64,000 bases of DNA, taken from positions 1-64,000 of the forward strand of contig NZ_PDWP01000021.1 of the NCBI RefSeq assembly GCF_010093235.1, read 5' to 3'. The notes below the pieces were generated by a model. It searched no databases. It was not told the origin of the DNA and saw nothing but the letters and a program-made list of their open reading frames with translations. The DNA comes from Pseudoxanthomonas suwonensis. GTDB taxonomy: Bacteria > Pseudomonadota > Gammaproteobacteria > Xanthomonadales > Xanthomonadaceae. Positions 18,360 through 28,303 of the stretch are shown one piece after another (position 1 is the first letter of the stretch; the number at the start of each line of letters is the position of its first letter). The position numbers and the translations under genes were made by a program.

Positions 18360-19073
18360 GTGAAGCCCAGCCCGCTCGCCGTGGACGTCGCCGAGGTGGA
18401 GGCCCTGTTCGACTCGATCCCGGACGTCCTGTTCTTCATCAAGGACCGGGAGGGCCGCTATACCCACGTCAACGCCACCATGTTGCGGCGCCTGGGCCTG
18501 CGTTCGCGCCGGGACATCATCGGCAAGCGCGCCAGCGAGGTGTATCCGAGCGGCCTGGGCGCCAACTACGGCCTGCAGGACCGCCAGGTGCTGGAGGGGG
18601 CGGTGATCGACAACCTGCTGGAGCTGCACCTGTTCTCCGACCAGGAGCCGGGCTGGTGCCTGACCTGCAAGCGCCCGCTGCGGGTGGACGGCCAAGTGGC
18701 CGGGCTGATCGGCATCTCCCGCGACCTGGCCGGACGCGAGGGCCTGGAGGCGGACTACCGCTCCCTGCGCGAGGCCCTGGTGCACATGAACCGGCACTAC
18801 GCCGAGAACATCCGGGTCCAGGACCTGCTGGCCATCACCGGCTTCTCCGAGTCCAAGCTCGAACGGACCTTCCAGAAGGTGTTCCAGCTCTCGCCGCTGC
18901 AGCTGCTGACCCGGGTACGGATCCAGGCGGCGATGCACCGCCTGCACGGCCCCGGCAGCATCGCCGCGATCGCCCAGGCCTGCGGCTTTTCCGACCAGAG
19001 CGCCTTCACCCGCCGCTTCGTGGCCATGGTGGGGATGACCCCCGGCGAGTACCGCCGCCTGCGTGCCGGCTGA
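18360..19073 (+). CDS. PAS domain AraC-family transcriptional regulator, probable putA regulator
   Basis: About 237 residues from GTG 18360. ATG 18321 is an in-frame alternative but overlaps a TAGAAT -10-like box. The N-terminal PAS domain shows LFDSIPDVLFFIKDREGRYTHVN and the closing GLIGISRDLAG. The C-terminal AraC-type double helix-turn-helix has LLAITGFSESKLERTFQKVF and the second recognition segment IAAIAQACGFSDQSAFTRRF, ending MTPGEYRR. PAS-AraC proteins usually sense a small molecule and activate one neighbour. It lies about 190 bp upstream of putA on the same strand, and this PutA lacks a DNA-binding domain, so it is the obvious candidate regulator. That link is inference. Confidence 0.85.
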   Translation: MKPSPLAVDVAEVEALFDSIPDVLFFIKDREGRYTHVNATMLRRLGLRSRRDIIGKRASEVYPSGLGANYGLQDRQVLEGAVIDNLLELHLFSDQEPGWCLTCKRPLRVDGQVAGLIGISRDLAGREGLEADYRSLREALVHMNRHYAENIRVQDLLAITGFSESKLERTFQKVFQLSPLQLLTRVRIQAAMHRLHGPGSIAAIAQACGFSDQSAFTRRFVAMVGMTPGEYRRLRAG

Positions 19074-19265
19074 ACCACTCAGCAGGCCGCCCCTGGGGCT
19101 CACGCCTGCCTGCGCCGGGGCGCCGGAAGATCGGCCGGGCCGGCACCACCCGGTTTATGCCGCGCCCCCCGTCCGCGCCGGGGGAATCGATCAATCCAGC
19201 CGCCCGGTCCGACGGCGAAGATTCGCTCGCACCGCGGCCCCCGGCCGCCTCTTTCCGAGTCCACC

Positions 19266-22200
19266 ATGTCCGCCCTGTCCGCCAACCACGAGACCCCTCC
19301 CCCGGGGCCGGCTTCGCCCCTGCGCGCCGCGATTACCGATGCCTGGCTGCGCGACGAGACCACCCATGTGCGCGAGTTGCTGGCACAGGCGCGACTGGAC
19401 CCGGCGCGCCAGGCCGAGGTCGACGCCCTGGCCGCCGATCTCGTGCGCCGGGTGCGCGCCCGCGCCGCCGACCAGGGCGCGATCGAAGCCTTCATGCGCC
19501 AGTACGACCTCGGCAGCGAGGAAGGCGTGCTGCTGATGTGCGTGGCCGAGGCCCTGCTGCGCATCCCGGACCAGGAGACGGCCGACAAGCTGATCCGCGA
19601 CAAGCTCGGCGACGCCGACTGGGAGAAGCACCTGGGCCAGAGCGAATCGGTGCTGGTCAACGCCTCGACCTGGGGCCTGATGCTCACCGGACGCCTGGTC
19701 AACCTCAATGACACGACCCGCCACGACGTGCCTGGCGCGTTCAAGCGCCTGGTCGGCCGCGTCGGCGAGCCAGTGGTGCGCCTGGGCGTGCGCCAGGCGA
19801 TGCGGATCATGGGCCACCAGTTCGTCATGGGCCGCACGATCGGCGAGGCGCTGGCACGCTCGCGCAAGGGCGGCAACGCCAGCTACCGCTACTCGTTCGA
19901 CATGCTCGGCGAGGGTGCGCTGACCATGGCGGACGCCCGGCGCTACCTGCAGGCCTACCGCGACGCGATCCACGCCATCGGCCGCAGCGGCGACTTCAAG
20001 CACAGTGACGTGTTCGCCGCGCCCAGCATCTCGATCAAGCTCTCGGCGCTGTTCCCGCGCTACGAGCACGCCAAGCGCGAGCGGGTGATGGCCGAGCTGG
20101 CACCGGCGGTGCTTGAGCTTGCGCAGCTGGCCCGCTCCTACGGCATCGGCTACACCGTCGACGCCGAGGAGAGCGAGCGCCTGGAGCTGTCGCTGGACAT
20201 CATCGAGGCCACCTTCTCCGATCCCTCGCTCGAGGGCTGGGAAGGCTACGGCCTGGCGGTGCAGGCCTACCAGAAGCGCGCGCCGTACGTGATCGACTTC
20301 CTCGCCGACCTGGCCCGCCGCGTAGGCCGCCGCATCCCGGTGCGCCTGGTCAAGGGGGCGTACTGGGACGCGGAAATCAAGCGCGCCCAGGTCGAAGGCC
20401 TGGCCGGCTATCCGGTGTTCACCCGCAAGCAGAACACCGACGTGTCCTACCTGGCCACGGCGCGGCGCATGTTCGAGCACGGCGACGCGATCTACCCGAT
20501 GTTCGCCACCCACAACGCGCAGACCATCGCCGCGATCCGCGCCATCGCCGATGGCCGCCCGTACGAGCACCAGAAGCTGCACGGCATGGGCGACGACCTC
20601 TACGCCGAGGTGGTGCCGGCCGACCGCCTGGGCGTGCCCTGCCGGGTGTACGCGCCGGTCGGCAGCCACGAGGACCTGTTGCCGTACCTGGTCCGCCGCC
20701 TGCTGGAGAACGGCGCCAACTCGAGCTTCGTCAACCGCATCACCGACGAGGACGTGCCGGTGGCCGAACTGGTGCGCGATCCGGTGGCCGTGGTCTCCGG
20801 TTTCGACTCCATCCCCCACCCGCGCATCCCGCTTCCGCGCGACCTCTACAGCCACCAGGGCTTCGACAGGAACAACTCCATGGGCCTCAACCTCGCCGAC
20901 GACAACGCACTTGCCGGACTGGCCGCGCAGATGGCCGCGCATACCGGCCCCTGGCGCGCCGCGCCGCTGGTGCCCGGAGCACTCGATGCCGTGCTCGAGC
21001 CGGTGGTGGTGCGCAACCCGGCCGACCGCCGCCAGGTCGTCGGCCAATGGCAGCCGGGCAACGAGGCCACCGTCGACCGCGCCCTGGCCAATGCCGTGGC
21101 CGCGCAGCCGGCCTGGGACCGCACCCCGGCCGCCAGCCGCGCCGCGATCCTGGAGCACGCGGCGGACCTGCTCGAGCAGCGCATGCCGCAGTTCATGTCG
21201 ATGTGCGTGCGCGAGGCCGGCAAGACCATTCCCGATTCGGTGGCCGAGGTGCGCGAGGCGGTCGACTTCCTGCGCTACTACGCCGCCCAGGCGCGGGCGA
21301 GGTTCGGCGCGCCGGAGCAGATGCCCGGCCCGACGGGCGAATCCAACCAGCTGCAGCTGCAGGGTCGCGGCGTGTTCGTGTGCATCAGCCCGTGGAACTT
21401 CCCGCTGGCGATCTTCCTCGGCCAGGTCGCCGCGGCGCTCGCCGCCGGCAACGCCGTGGTCTCCAAGCCAGCCGAGCAGACCAGCCTGGTCGGCCATGCG
21501 GCAGTGCAGCTGCTGCACGAAGCCGGCATCCCGGAAGCGGTGCTGCAGTTCGTGCCCGGCGACGGCGCCACGGTCGGTGCGGCGCTGACCTCGGACGCGC
21601 GCGTGGCCGGCGTGGCCTTCACCGGCTCGACCGAGACCGCGCGCGCGATCAACCGCGCACTGGCCGCGCGCGAGGACGCCGGCATCGCCGTGCTGATCGC
21701 CGAGACCGGCGGCCAGAACGCGCTGATCGCCGACTCCTCGGCCCTGCCCGAGCAGCTGGTCAAGGACGCCATCGCCAGTGCCTTCACCTCCGCCGGCCAG
21801 CGCTGCTCGGCCGCGCGCGTGCTGTTCGTGCAGGACGACATCGCCGACAAGGTCACGGCCATGCTCGCCGGCGCCATGGCCGAGCTGAAGGTCGGCGACC
21901 CGGCGCTGCTGTCCACCGACGTCGGCCCGGTGATCGACGCCGATGCGCTGGAGATGCTCGAGGCCCACGCCGCGCGCATGGAGCGCGAGGCGCGCGCGAT
22001 CGCCACCGCGCCGCTGGATGCGGCGCTGGAGCACGGCACTTTCTTCGCCCCGCGCGCCTACGAGCTGCAGTCGCTGTCGCAGCTGCCGCGCGAGGTGTTC
22101 GGCCCGGTGCTGCACGTGATCCGCTGGAAGGCGGACCAGCTGGATGCGGTGGTCGACCAGGTCAACGCCACCGGCTACGGCCTGACCCTGGGCATCCATT

Positions 22201-22442
22201 CACGCATCGACGAGACCGTCGAGCGGATCGTGGCGCGGGCGAAGGTCGGCAACGTCTACGTCAACCGCAACCAGATCGGCGCGGTGGTGGGCGTGCAGCC
22301 GTTCGGCGGCCAGGGCCTGTCCGGCACCGGCCCCAAGGCCGGCGGCCCGCACTACCTGCTGCGCTTCGTCACCGAGAAGACGGTGACCATCAACACCACC
22401 GCCGCCGGCGGCAATGCCTCGCTGCTGACCCTGGGCGACTGA
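19266..22442 (+). CDS. putA: Bifunctional proline dehydrogenase / L-glutamate-5-semialdehyde dehydrogenase
   Basis: 1058 residues. The FAD-dependent proline dehydrogenase barrel covers about residues 130-480, with YTVDAEESERLELSL and RIPVRLVKGAYWDAEIKRAQ as core motifs. The NAD-dependent aldehyde dehydrogenase covers about 540-1010, with catalytic Cys in FTSAGQRCSAARVLF, Glu in AETGGQNALIAD, and cofactor loop FTGSTETARAI. It oxidises proline to glutamate in two channelled steps. Unlike enterobacterial PutA (~1320 residues) it has no N-terminal ribbon-helix-helix domain, so it cannot repress itself. Its control probably comes from the PAS-AraC protein encoded upstream. Confidence 0.97.
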   Translation: MSALSANHETPPPGPASPLRAAITDAWLRDETTHVRELLAQARLDPARQAEVDALAADLVRRVRARAADQGAIEAFMRQYDLGSEEGVLLMCVAEALLRIPDQETADKLIRDKLGDADWEKHLGQSESVLVNASTWGLMLTGRLVNLNDTTRHDVPGAFKRLVGRVGEPVVRLGVRQAMRIMGHQFVMGRTIGEALARSRKGGNASYRYSFDMLGEGALTMADARRYLQAYRDAIHAIGRSGDFKHSDVFAAPSISIKLSALFPRYEHAKRERVMAELAPAVLELAQLARSYGIGYTVDAEESERLELSLDIIEATFSDPSLEGWEGYGLAVQAYQKRAPYVIDFLADLARRVGRRIPVRLVKGAYWDAEIKRAQVEGLAGYPVFTRKQNTDVSYLATARRMFEHGDAIYPMFATHNAQTIAAIRAIADGRPYEHQKLHGMGDDLYAEVVPADRLGVPCRVYAPVGSHEDLLPYLVRRLLENGANSSFVNRITDEDVPVAELVRDPVAVVSGFDSIPHPRIPLPRDLYSHQGFDRNNSMGLNLADDNALAGLAAQMAAHTGPWRAAPLVPGALDAVLEPVVVRNPADRRQVVGQWQPGNEATVDRALANAVAAQPAWDRTPAASRAAILEHAADLLEQRMPQFMSMCVREAGKTIPDSVAEVREAVDFLRYYAAQARARFGAPEQMPGPTGESNQLQLQGRGVFVCISPWNFPLAIFLGQVAAALAAGNAVVSKPAEQTSLVGHAAVQLLHEAGIPEAVLQFVPGDGATVGAALTSDARVAGVAFTGSTETARAINRALAAREDAGIAVLIAETGGQNALIADSSALPEQLVKDAIASAFTSAGQRCSAARVLFVQDDIADKVTAMLAGAMAELKVGDPALLSTDVGPVIDADALEMLEAHAARMEREARAIATAPLDAALEHGTFFAPRAYELQSLSQLPREVFGPVLHVIRWKADQLDAVVDQVNATGYGLTLGIHSRIDETVERIVARAKVGNVYVNRNQIGAVVGVQPFGGQGLSGTGPKAGGPHYLLRFVTEKTVTINTTAAGGNASLLTLGD

Positions 22443-22464
22443 GCCGGCGCGGGCCGGACAGAAG

Positions 22465-22494
22465 AGGGGCGCCATTGGCGCCCCTTTCTTTTTT
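22465..22494. terminator. Intrinsic terminator between putA and tyrS
   Basis: A perfect 9-bp stem AGGGGCGCC (22465-22473) / GGCGCCCCT (22477-22485) with loop ATT, followed on the plus strand by TTCTTTTTTC. It is a canonical Rho-independent terminator for putA. Confidence 0.9.
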
Positions 22495-22512
22495 CTTCCC
22501 GGACTGCGGCCC

Positions 22513-23721
22513 TCAGCCGGCGACCAGCCGCACCCGCGCGAAGTTGCGCTTGCCTACCTGCAGTACGCCCTCGAAGCCGGGGGCGAACACCTTCGAGGCA
22601 TCCTCGACCACCTCGCCGTCGACCTTGACCGCGCGCTCCTTGAGCTTACGGTTGGCCTCGGAGTTGGACGGGGTGATGCCGGCGGCGGTCAGCAGTGCGG
22701 CGATGCGCAGGCCCTCGGCCGGCACCGCCACGTCCTGCAGCGGCAGCAGCGAGGTATCGCCCTGCCCGGTGACCGCGGCATGCCAGCCGGCGATCGCGGT
22801 CTCGGCCGCGGCGGCGTCATGGAAACGGGTGGCCAGCTCGCGCGCCAGGCGCAGCTTGATGTCGCGCGGGTTGAGGCCGGCGGCGACTTCCTCGCGCAGC
22901 TTCTTCGCCTCGGCCGCGGAGATCTCGAAACTCAGCAGCTCGATCCACTTCCACATCAGCTCGTCGCCGATCTTCATCGTCTTGTTGACGATATCGATCG
23001 CTGCTTCCGCGATGCCGATGTAGTTGCCCAGCGACTTGCTCATCTTGTTGACGCCGTCCAGCCCCTCCAGCAGCGGCATGGTCAGCACGATCTGCGGCGC
23101 CTGGCCGTAGTGCTCCTGCAGCCCGCGGCCCATCAGCAGGTTGAACTTCTGGTCGGTGCCACCGAGCTCGACGTCGGCCTTCAGCGCCACCGAGTCGTAG
23201 CCCTGCACCAGCGGGTAGAGGAACTCGTGGATGGCGATGGACTGCTGCGCTGCGAAGCGCTTGGAAAAGTCGTCGCGCTCGAGCATGCGCGCGACGGTGT
23301 GCTGGCCGGCCAGCTTGATCATGTCCGCGGCCGACATCTGCCCGAACCACTCGCTGTTGAAGCGCACCTCGGTGCGCTCGCGATCCAGCACCTTGAACAC
23401 CTGCTCGGCGTAGGTCTCGGCATTGGCCAGCACGTCCTCGCGCGAGAGCGGCTTGCGGGTGGCGTTCTTGCCGGTGGGGTCGCCGATCATCCCGGTGAAG
23501 TCGCCGATCAGGAAGATCACCTGGTGCCCCAGGTCCTGGAACTGGCGCATCTTGTTCAGCAGCACCGTGTGGCCCAGGTGCAGGTCCGGGGCGGTCGGGT
23601 CGAAGCCGGCCTTGACCCGCAGCGGCCTTCCCGTTTTAAGCCGCGCCTCCAGCTCGTCGCGCTTGAGGATCTCATCGGCGCCGCGGCCGATCAGGGCAAG
23701 GGATTCTTCAACGGAGGCCAC
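22513..23721 (-). CDS. tyrS: Tyrosyl-tRNA synthetase
   Basis: 402 residues from GTG 23721, which has GGGAG about 6 bases upstream. The longer reading to 23775 has no ribosome site. The class I signatures are HLGH (in [13 protein letters not shown]) and KMSKS (in [12 protein letters not shown]). The tyrosine-binding region has [17 protein letters not shown], and the C-terminal S4 RNA-binding domain ends the protein (VKVDGEVV region). It charges tRNA-Tyr. It converges on putA and diverges from the M23 peptidase gene. Confidence 0.97.
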   Translation of the reverse strand: MASVEESLALIGRGADEILKRDELEARLKTGRPLRVKAGFDPTAPDLHLGHTVLLNKMRQFQDLGHQVIFLIGDFTGMIGDPTGKNATRKPLSREDVLANAETYAEQVFKVLDRERTEVRFNSEWFGQMSAADMIKLAGQHTVARMLERDDFSKRFAAQQSIAIHEFLYPLVQGYDSVALKADVELGGTDQKFNLLMGRGLQEHYGQAPQIVLTMPLLEGLDGVNKMSKSLGNYIGIAEAAIDIVNKTMKIGDELMWKWIELLSFEISAAEAKKLREEVAAGLNPRDIKLRLARELATRFHDAAAAETAIAGWHAAVTGQGDTSLLPLQDVAVPAEGLRIAALLTAAGITPSNSEANRKLKERAVKVDGEVVEDASKVFAPGFEGVLQVGKRNFARVRLVAG

Positions 23722-23829
23722 AGGTTGCTCCCAGCAGGAAGGTCGGGGGAATGGAACTGACAAACTTGAACGCAATGTTAAGTGCTAGTTAACAGGGGCG
23801 CCACACGAAAGTTCATGTACTTCAATGGT

Positions 23830-23858
23830 TTGACGCATGGATTTCATGTGTCTAAGGT
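23830..23858 (+). promoter_or_regulatory. Candidate promoter of the M23 endopeptidase gene
   Basis: TTGACG (23830-23835) is a 5/6 -35 box. Seventeen bases on, TAAGGT (23853-23858) is a weak -10. The region is the AT-richest part of the tyrS/M23 divergent intergenic stretch. Confidence 0.4.
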
Positions 23859-23905
23859 ACGCCGCGGTGGGCCGCATTCCGGGGTCCCGTGAAGGAAGCC
23901 GTCCA

Positions 23906-25324
23906 ATGCCCCTGACCGAACATGGCCGTGCACGCAAACAGCAGTTCCATGACCGGCTCGGAATCCTCCACCACAGGACCCTGCACCACAAGCTGAAGGA
24001 ACGGTTTCCCGCCGCCTTCAACACCCGCTGGACCCGGCGTCACTGGGTACACGCCAGCCTGTTCGCCACCCTTGGCGCGCTGGTCGCCACGATCATCCCC
24101 GGTTTCTCCGCGCAGCTGGAGCCGCAGACCCGGCTCCACGCCACCCTGCCCCTGAGCCTGCCGCCGCTGACCGTCCGCGCCCCGAACGCGGCCCACCCCG
24201 GCCACCAGTGGGAAGTCGTCCAGGTGCGCGCGGGCCAGACCCTCGGCGCGCTGTTCGATTCGATGGGCGTCTCCACCCAGGTGATGCACCAGATCCTGGA
24301 GCAGCCGGGCAATCGTGAACCGCTCAGCCGCCTGCGCCCCGGCGCCGAGCTGGCCTTCGCCCTCGGCGACGACGGCCAGCTGGAGGGCTTCCGCTTCGAC
24401 CGCAGCCCGACCGAGCGCGTCGAACTGACCCTGGCCGGCGGCAGGATCCACGAGAAGGTCCTCGAGCGCGCCACCACCACCCGCGTGGCGGTGGCCAGCG
24501 CCGAGATCGAGCATTCGCTGTACGCCGCCGGCCGCAAGGCAGGCCTGAGCCCGGCCTCGATCGCGGTGATGACCGACGAGATCTTCAAGTACGACATCGA
24601 CTTCAAGGACGTGCAGCGCGGCGACCGCTTCAGCGCGGTGGTCGAGGAAGTCTGGCGCGAGGGCGAGCGCATCGGCGGCGGCCGCATCCTGGCGGCGAGC
24701 TTCACCACCAACGGCAAGACCTACACCGGCGTGCGCTTCGAGCACGAGGGCAAGATCGGCTACTACACCCCGGACGGGCGCCCGCTGAAGAAGAGCTTCA
24801 TCCGCATGCCGATCCCGTATGCGCGCCTGTCCTCGAAGTTCGGTGCGCGCCACCACCCCGTGCTGGGCAAGATGCGCATGCACAAGGGCGTCGACTACGC
24901 CGCCACCACCGGCACTCCGATCATGGCCGCCGGCGACGCCAAGGTGCAGTTCGTCGGCCAGCAGCGCGGCTATGGCAACGTCGTGATCCTCGACCACGGC
25001 AAGGGCCACACCACGCTGTACGCGCACATGTCGCGTTTCGGCAAGATCCGCAAGGGCCAGTCGGTCTCGCAGGGCACGGTGATCGGCTACGTCGGCTCCA
25101 CCGGCCTGGCCACCGGCCCGCACCTGCACTACGAATTCCGGGTCAACGGCCAGCACCGCAACCCGCTGTCGGTGACCATGCCGCCGCCGGAACCGCTCAA
25201 GGGCGAAGCCCTGGCCGCGTTCCGCGCGCAGACCGCGCCGACCCTGGCGCGCATCGAGTCGATGGAAAAGCTGCTGTACGCCAGCGCCTCCAAGCCGGAC
25301 CAGGCCGAAGGCAAGCGCGGCTGA
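23906..25324 (+). CDS. M23 family murein endopeptidase (MepM-like)
   Basis: 472 residues from ATG 23906, with GAAGGAAG about 8 bases upstream. One membrane helix near residues 45-65 ([19 protein letters not shown]) anchors a periplasmic region. OapA/LysM-like domains come first ([17 protein letters not shown]), then the LytM/M23 catalytic domain. Its zinc ligands are in HKGVDYAA (HxxxD) and [12 protein letters not shown] (HxH). It cleaves peptide cross-links in peptidoglycan to permit wall growth. The next gene, anmK, recycles anhydro-muropeptides, so the two fit a wall turnover theme. Confidence 0.93.
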   Translation: MPLTEHGRARKQQFHDRLGILHHRTLHHKLKERFPAAFNTRWTRRHWVHASLFATLGALVATIIPGFSAQLEPQTRLHATLPLSLPPLTVRAPNAAHPGHQWEVVQVRAGQTLGALFDSMGVSTQVMHQILEQPGNREPLSRLRPGAELAFALGDDGQLEGFRFDRSPTERVELTLAGGRIHEKVLERATTTRVAVASAEIEHSLYAAGRKAGLSPASIAVMTDEIFKYDIDFKDVQRGDRFSAVVEEVWREGERIGGGRILAASFTTNGKTYTGVRFEHEGKIGYYTPDGRPLKKSFIRMPIPYARLSSKFGARHHPVLGKMRMHKGVDYAATTGTPIMAAGDAKVQFVGQQRGYGNVVILDHGKGHTTLYAHMSRFGKIRKGQSVSQGTVIGYVGSTGLATGPHLHYEFRVNGQHRNPLSVTMPPPEPLKGEALAAFRAQTAPTLARIESMEKLLYASASKPDQAEGKRG

Positions 25325-25339
25325 TCCGTCGCCCGCGCC

Positions 25340-25345
25340 TACAAT
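25340..25345 (+). promoter_or_regulatory. Candidate -10 box of anmK
   Basis: TACAAT (5/6) sits 7 bases upstream of ATG 25353, so the transcript may be leaderless or nearly so. No ribosome-binding sequence precedes the ATG. Confidence 0.4.
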
Positions 25346-25352
25346 GGCGCGC

Positions 25353-26462
25353 ATGTCCCGACTCTTCCTTGGCCTGATATCGGGCACCAGCGCCGACGGC
25401 ATCGACGCGGCGCTGGTCGAATTCCCCGACGGCCCCGATACCGCCGGCCTGCGCCTGGTCGCAGCGCTCACCCATCCTTGGGACGAGGCGCTGCGCGCGC
25501 GCCTGGTCGCCATCGGCCAGGGCGGCGAGCCGCAATCGCTGGATGAACTGGGCAGGCTGGACGTGCAGGTCGGCGAGGCCTTCGTCGCCGCCGCGCTGGC
25601 CCTCCTCGGCGGAGCCGGCATCCGCCCCGGGCAGGTCGCCGCGATCGGCTCCCACGGCCAGACCCTGCGCCACCGTCCGCACGGCGCCGCGCCGTTCACC
25701 CTCCAGATCGGGGATGGCAGCGTCATCGCCGAACGCACCGGCATCGCCACCGTATGCGACTTCCGTCGCCGCGACGTGGCCGCCGGCGGGCAGGGCGCTC
25801 CGCTGGTGCCGGCGTTCCATGCCGCCCTGCTGCATTCGCCGGCCGAGGACCGGGCCGTGCTCAACCTCGGCGGGATCGGCAACTACACCCTGCTGCCACG
25901 CGCCGGCGAGGTACGCGGCTTCGACACCGGCCCGGCCAACGCCCTGCTCGATGCCTGGTGCCTGCGCCACACCGGCGCCGCGTTCGATGCCGGTGGCGCC
26001 TTCGCCGCGGGTGGCACCGTGGACGCCGGCCTCCTGGAACGGCTGCTGGACGAGCCCTGGTTCGCCCTGCCGCCCCCCAAGAGCACCGGCCGCGAGCAGT
26101 TCCACCTGGACTGGGTGCAGGACCGCCTGCGCGGCGAGGCGCCGGCCGACGTGCAGGCCACCCTGCTGGAGCTGACCGCGGCCACCGCCGCCGACGCGCT
26201 GCGCGCCCACCAGCCCGGAACCGCGCGGGTGATCGCGTGCGGCGGCGGCGTGCGCAATCCGCTGCTGATGGCGCGGCTGGCCGCGCGGCTGCCCGGGGTG
26301 GCGGTGGAGTCCACCGCGGAGCACGGGCTCGATCCCGACTTCGTCGAGGCCATGGCCTTCGCCTGGCTGGCGCGGGAAACCCTCGACGGCCGTCCGGGCA
26401 ACCTGCCGGCGGTGACGGGCGCGCGCGGGCCGCGGGTGCTTGGCGTGGTGCACCCGGCCTGA
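25353..26462 (+). CDS. anmK: Anhydro-N-acetylmuramic acid kinase
   Basis: 369 residues from ATG 25353; ATG 25344 is possible but lies within a TACAAT -10-like box. The ATPase fold signature [18 protein letters not shown] opens the protein (the usual Met of SGTSMDG is Ala here). GGIGNYTLL and [14 protein letters not shown] form the sugar-binding region and [12 protein letters not shown] the C-terminal phosphate loop. It phosphorylates and opens 1,6-anhydroMurNAc to MurNAc-6-phosphate in peptidoglycan recycling, a partner to AmpG encoded at about 30 kb. Confidence 0.95.
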   Translation: MSRLFLGLISGTSADGIDAALVEFPDGPDTAGLRLVAALTHPWDEALRARLVAIGQGGEPQSLDELGRLDVQVGEAFVAAALALLGGAGIRPGQVAAIGSHGQTLRHRPHGAAPFTLQIGDGSVIAERTGIATVCDFRRRDVAAGGQGAPLVPAFHAALLHSPAEDRAVLNLGGIGNYTLLPRAGEVRGFDTGPANALLDAWCLRHTGAAFDAGGAFAAGGTVDAGLLERLLDEPWFALPPPKSTGREQFHLDWVQDRLRGEAPADVQATLLELTAATAADALRAHQPGTARVIACGGGVRNPLLMARLAARLPGVAVESTAEHGLDPDFVEAMAFAWLARETLDGRPGNLPAVTGARGPRVLGVVHPA

Positions 26463-26500
26463 GCGGCCGGGACCGGTTCGATCAGGACAGGAGGATGGCG

Positions 26501-27538
26501 ATGGGCAAGCGTGGCCGAATCGTGCGCAGGGGTGCAGGACTGGCGCTCGGCTGGGTACTGGCCGCAGGCGCCTGGGCCGCCGCCCCCGAGGACCAGTCCA
26601 CGCGGCCGCTGCTGGTGCTGCACGGCGGCGCAGGCGTGGAGCGTGCCGGGCTGTCGGCCGAGGAGGAAGCCGCCGCGCGCGCGGCGCTGGCCGAGGCCCT
26701 GCGCGCCGGCCATGCCGTGCTGCGCGACGGCGGCCCGGCGCTGGAAGCGGTCACCGCGGCGATCGCCGTGCTGGAGGACGCGCCGCAGTTCAATGCCGGC
26801 CGCGGCGCGGTGTTCACCCACGAGGGCCGCAACGAGCTGGACGCGGCGATCATGGACGGAGCCAGCGGCCGTGCAGGCGCGATCGCCGGCGTGCAGCGCG
26901 TACGCAATCCGATCCGTCTGGCGCGCGCGGTGATGGAAGCGTCCCCGCACGTCATGCTGGTCGGCGAAGGTGCCGAGGCCTTCGCCGGCGGGCACGGCAT
27001 CGAGCTGGTCGATCCGTCCTGGTTCCGCACGGAGAAGCGCTGGCAGCAGCTGCAGGACGCGCTGGCGCGCGAGCGGGGCCAGGCGTCGGGCCCGGCGCCC
27101 CGGCATCCCTATTTCGGCACGGTGGGCGCGGTCGCCCTCGACACCCGGGGACGCCTGGCCGCCGGAACGTCCACCGGCGGCATGACCAACAAGCGCTGGG
27201 GCCGGGTCGGCGACGCACCGATCATCGGAGCCGGCACCTGGGCCGACGACCGCTGCGCGGTGTCGGGCACCGGATGGGGCGAGTACTACATCCGCGCCGC
27301 CGCGGCCCACGAGATCTGCGCACGCGTGCGCCTGGCCGGGGAGCCGCTGGCGCAGGCCGCCGATGCGGTGATCAACCGCCAGATCCCGGCTGCCGGCGGC
27401 AACGGTGGCGCCATCGCCCTGGGCGCCGATGGCAGCGCCGCCCTGCCGTTCAACACCGGCGGCATGTACCGGGGCTGGATCGGCGCCGACGGGGTACCGC
27501 ACGTGGCCGTGTTCGACGAGCCCCTGCCGCTGCCCTGA
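26501..27538 (+). CDS. Isoaspartyl peptidase/L-asparaginase (Ntn hydrolase), exported
   Basis: 345 residues from ATG 26501, placed 6 bases after AGGAGG; ATG 26495 abuts the ribosome site and is less likely. A signal peptide (RRGAGLALGWVLAAGAWA) predicts periplasmic location. The mature enzyme starts LLVLHGGAGV. The autoprocessing site is HPYFGTVGAVALD, with nucleophile Thr at about residue 207, and GTSTGGMTNKRWGRVGDAP is the oxyanion/substrate loop. It removes beta-aspartyl (isoAsp) residues from peptides and hydrolyses asparagine. It follows anmK by 38 bp and may share its transcript. Confidence 0.93.
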   Translation: MGKRGRIVRRGAGLALGWVLAAGAWAAAPEDQSTRPLLVLHGGAGVERAGLSAEEEAAARAALAEALRAGHAVLRDGGPALEAVTAAIAVLEDAPQFNAGRGAVFTHEGRNELDAAIMDGASGRAGAIAGVQRVRNPIRLARAVMEASPHVMLVGEGAEAFAGGHGIELVDPSWFRTEKRWQQLQDALARERGQASGPAPRHPYFGTVGAVALDTRGRLAAGTSTGGMTNKRWGRVGDAPIIGAGTWADDRCAVSGTGWGEYYIRAAAAHEICARVRLAGEPLAQAADAVINRQIPAAGGNGGAIALGADGSAALPFNTGGMYRGWIGADGVPHVAVFDEPLPLP

Positions 27539-27544
27539 ACCGGC

Positions 27545-28051
27545 TCACGTCCCGCCAAGCAGGCGCCGGTAGCGGTCCAGGTCTGCCGCCGAGAAGCAGC
27601 AGAACACCACCTCCCGCACCACCCTCGCCGGGAACGAGGCCACCGTGGCAACCGCCAGCGGCGCGGCCAGGTCCGGCGGATAGCCGTACACGCCCGTGCT
27701 GATCGACGGGAACGCCACCGTCCCGCATCCATGGGCCTCGGCCAGGACCAGGCTGTTGCGGTAGCAGGAGGCCAGCAATGCGGGTTCGCCGGCATCGCCG
27801 CCGCGCCAGACCGGGCCCACGGCGTGGATCACGTGCCGCGCCGGCAGCCGGTGGCCGCCGGTGATGCGTGCCTCCCCGGTCGGGCAACCGCCCAGGACGC
27901 GGCACTCTTCCAGCAGTCCGGGTCCGGCGACACGGTGGATCGCACCGTCCACGCCCCCACCGCCCAGCAGCGAGGCATTGGCGGCGTTGACGATGGCATC
28001 CACTTCCAGGGTGGTGATGTCGGCCTGCAAGGCCCGCATGTGCAACGCCAT
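27545..28051 (-). CDS. Macro domain protein, O-acetyl-ADP-ribose deacetylase type
   Basis: 168 residues forming one macro domain. The ADP-ribose-binding loops are seen in [26 protein letters not shown] and in [17 protein letters not shown]. The MacroD/YmdB class hydrolyses O-acetyl-ADP-ribose and mono-ADP-ribosyl-acidic residues. The catalytic Asn (NAAN) and Asp (GVDG) of that class are present. It is convergent with the asparaginase gene and divergent from a membrane protein gene. In-frame ATG 28039 is an alternative start. Confidence 0.9.
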   Translation of the reverse strand: MALHMRALQADITTLEVDAIVNAANASLLGGGGVDGAIHRVAGPGLLEECRVLGGCPTGEARITGGHRLPARHVIHAVGPVWRGGDAGEPALLASCYRNSLVLAEAHGCGTVAFPSISTGVYGYPPDLAAPLAVATVASFPARVVREVVFCCFSAADLDRYRRLLGGT

Positions 28052-28224
28052 TGCCGTCCTTTCCCTCCGGATCGCCTACCGTTGCGTGCAGCGTGCCATG
28101 CCACCGCGGCCCTTGCAGTCACGACGTACGCGGATCGGCGGGGCGCCAGGTCCTTGCAGCGGAAACTGAAGCTGCGGTGACGCATCGTTCCACTGCCCGG
28201 GTCCTTTCCGGCGCCGGCCGAAAC

Positions 28225-28230
28225 TAAAAT
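28225..28230 (+). promoter_or_regulatory. Candidate -10 box for the 28304 membrane protein gene
   Basis: TAAAAT (5/6) in an otherwise GC-rich stretch about 75 bases before the start codon. No clear -35 accompanies it. Confidence 0.3.
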
Positions 28231-28303
28231 CCCGGCACCGCGCACCTCCCCCCATGGCACCGCCCCGGACGGCGCCATGCTGCGCATCCCCCGGACTTCA
28301 GAC

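Noticed and set aside
19191-22199. 1002-codon open frame antisense to putA
   Set aside because: Antisense to a complete PutA with intact catalytic motifs; composition is His/Gln/Val-rich as expected of a GC3 shadow.
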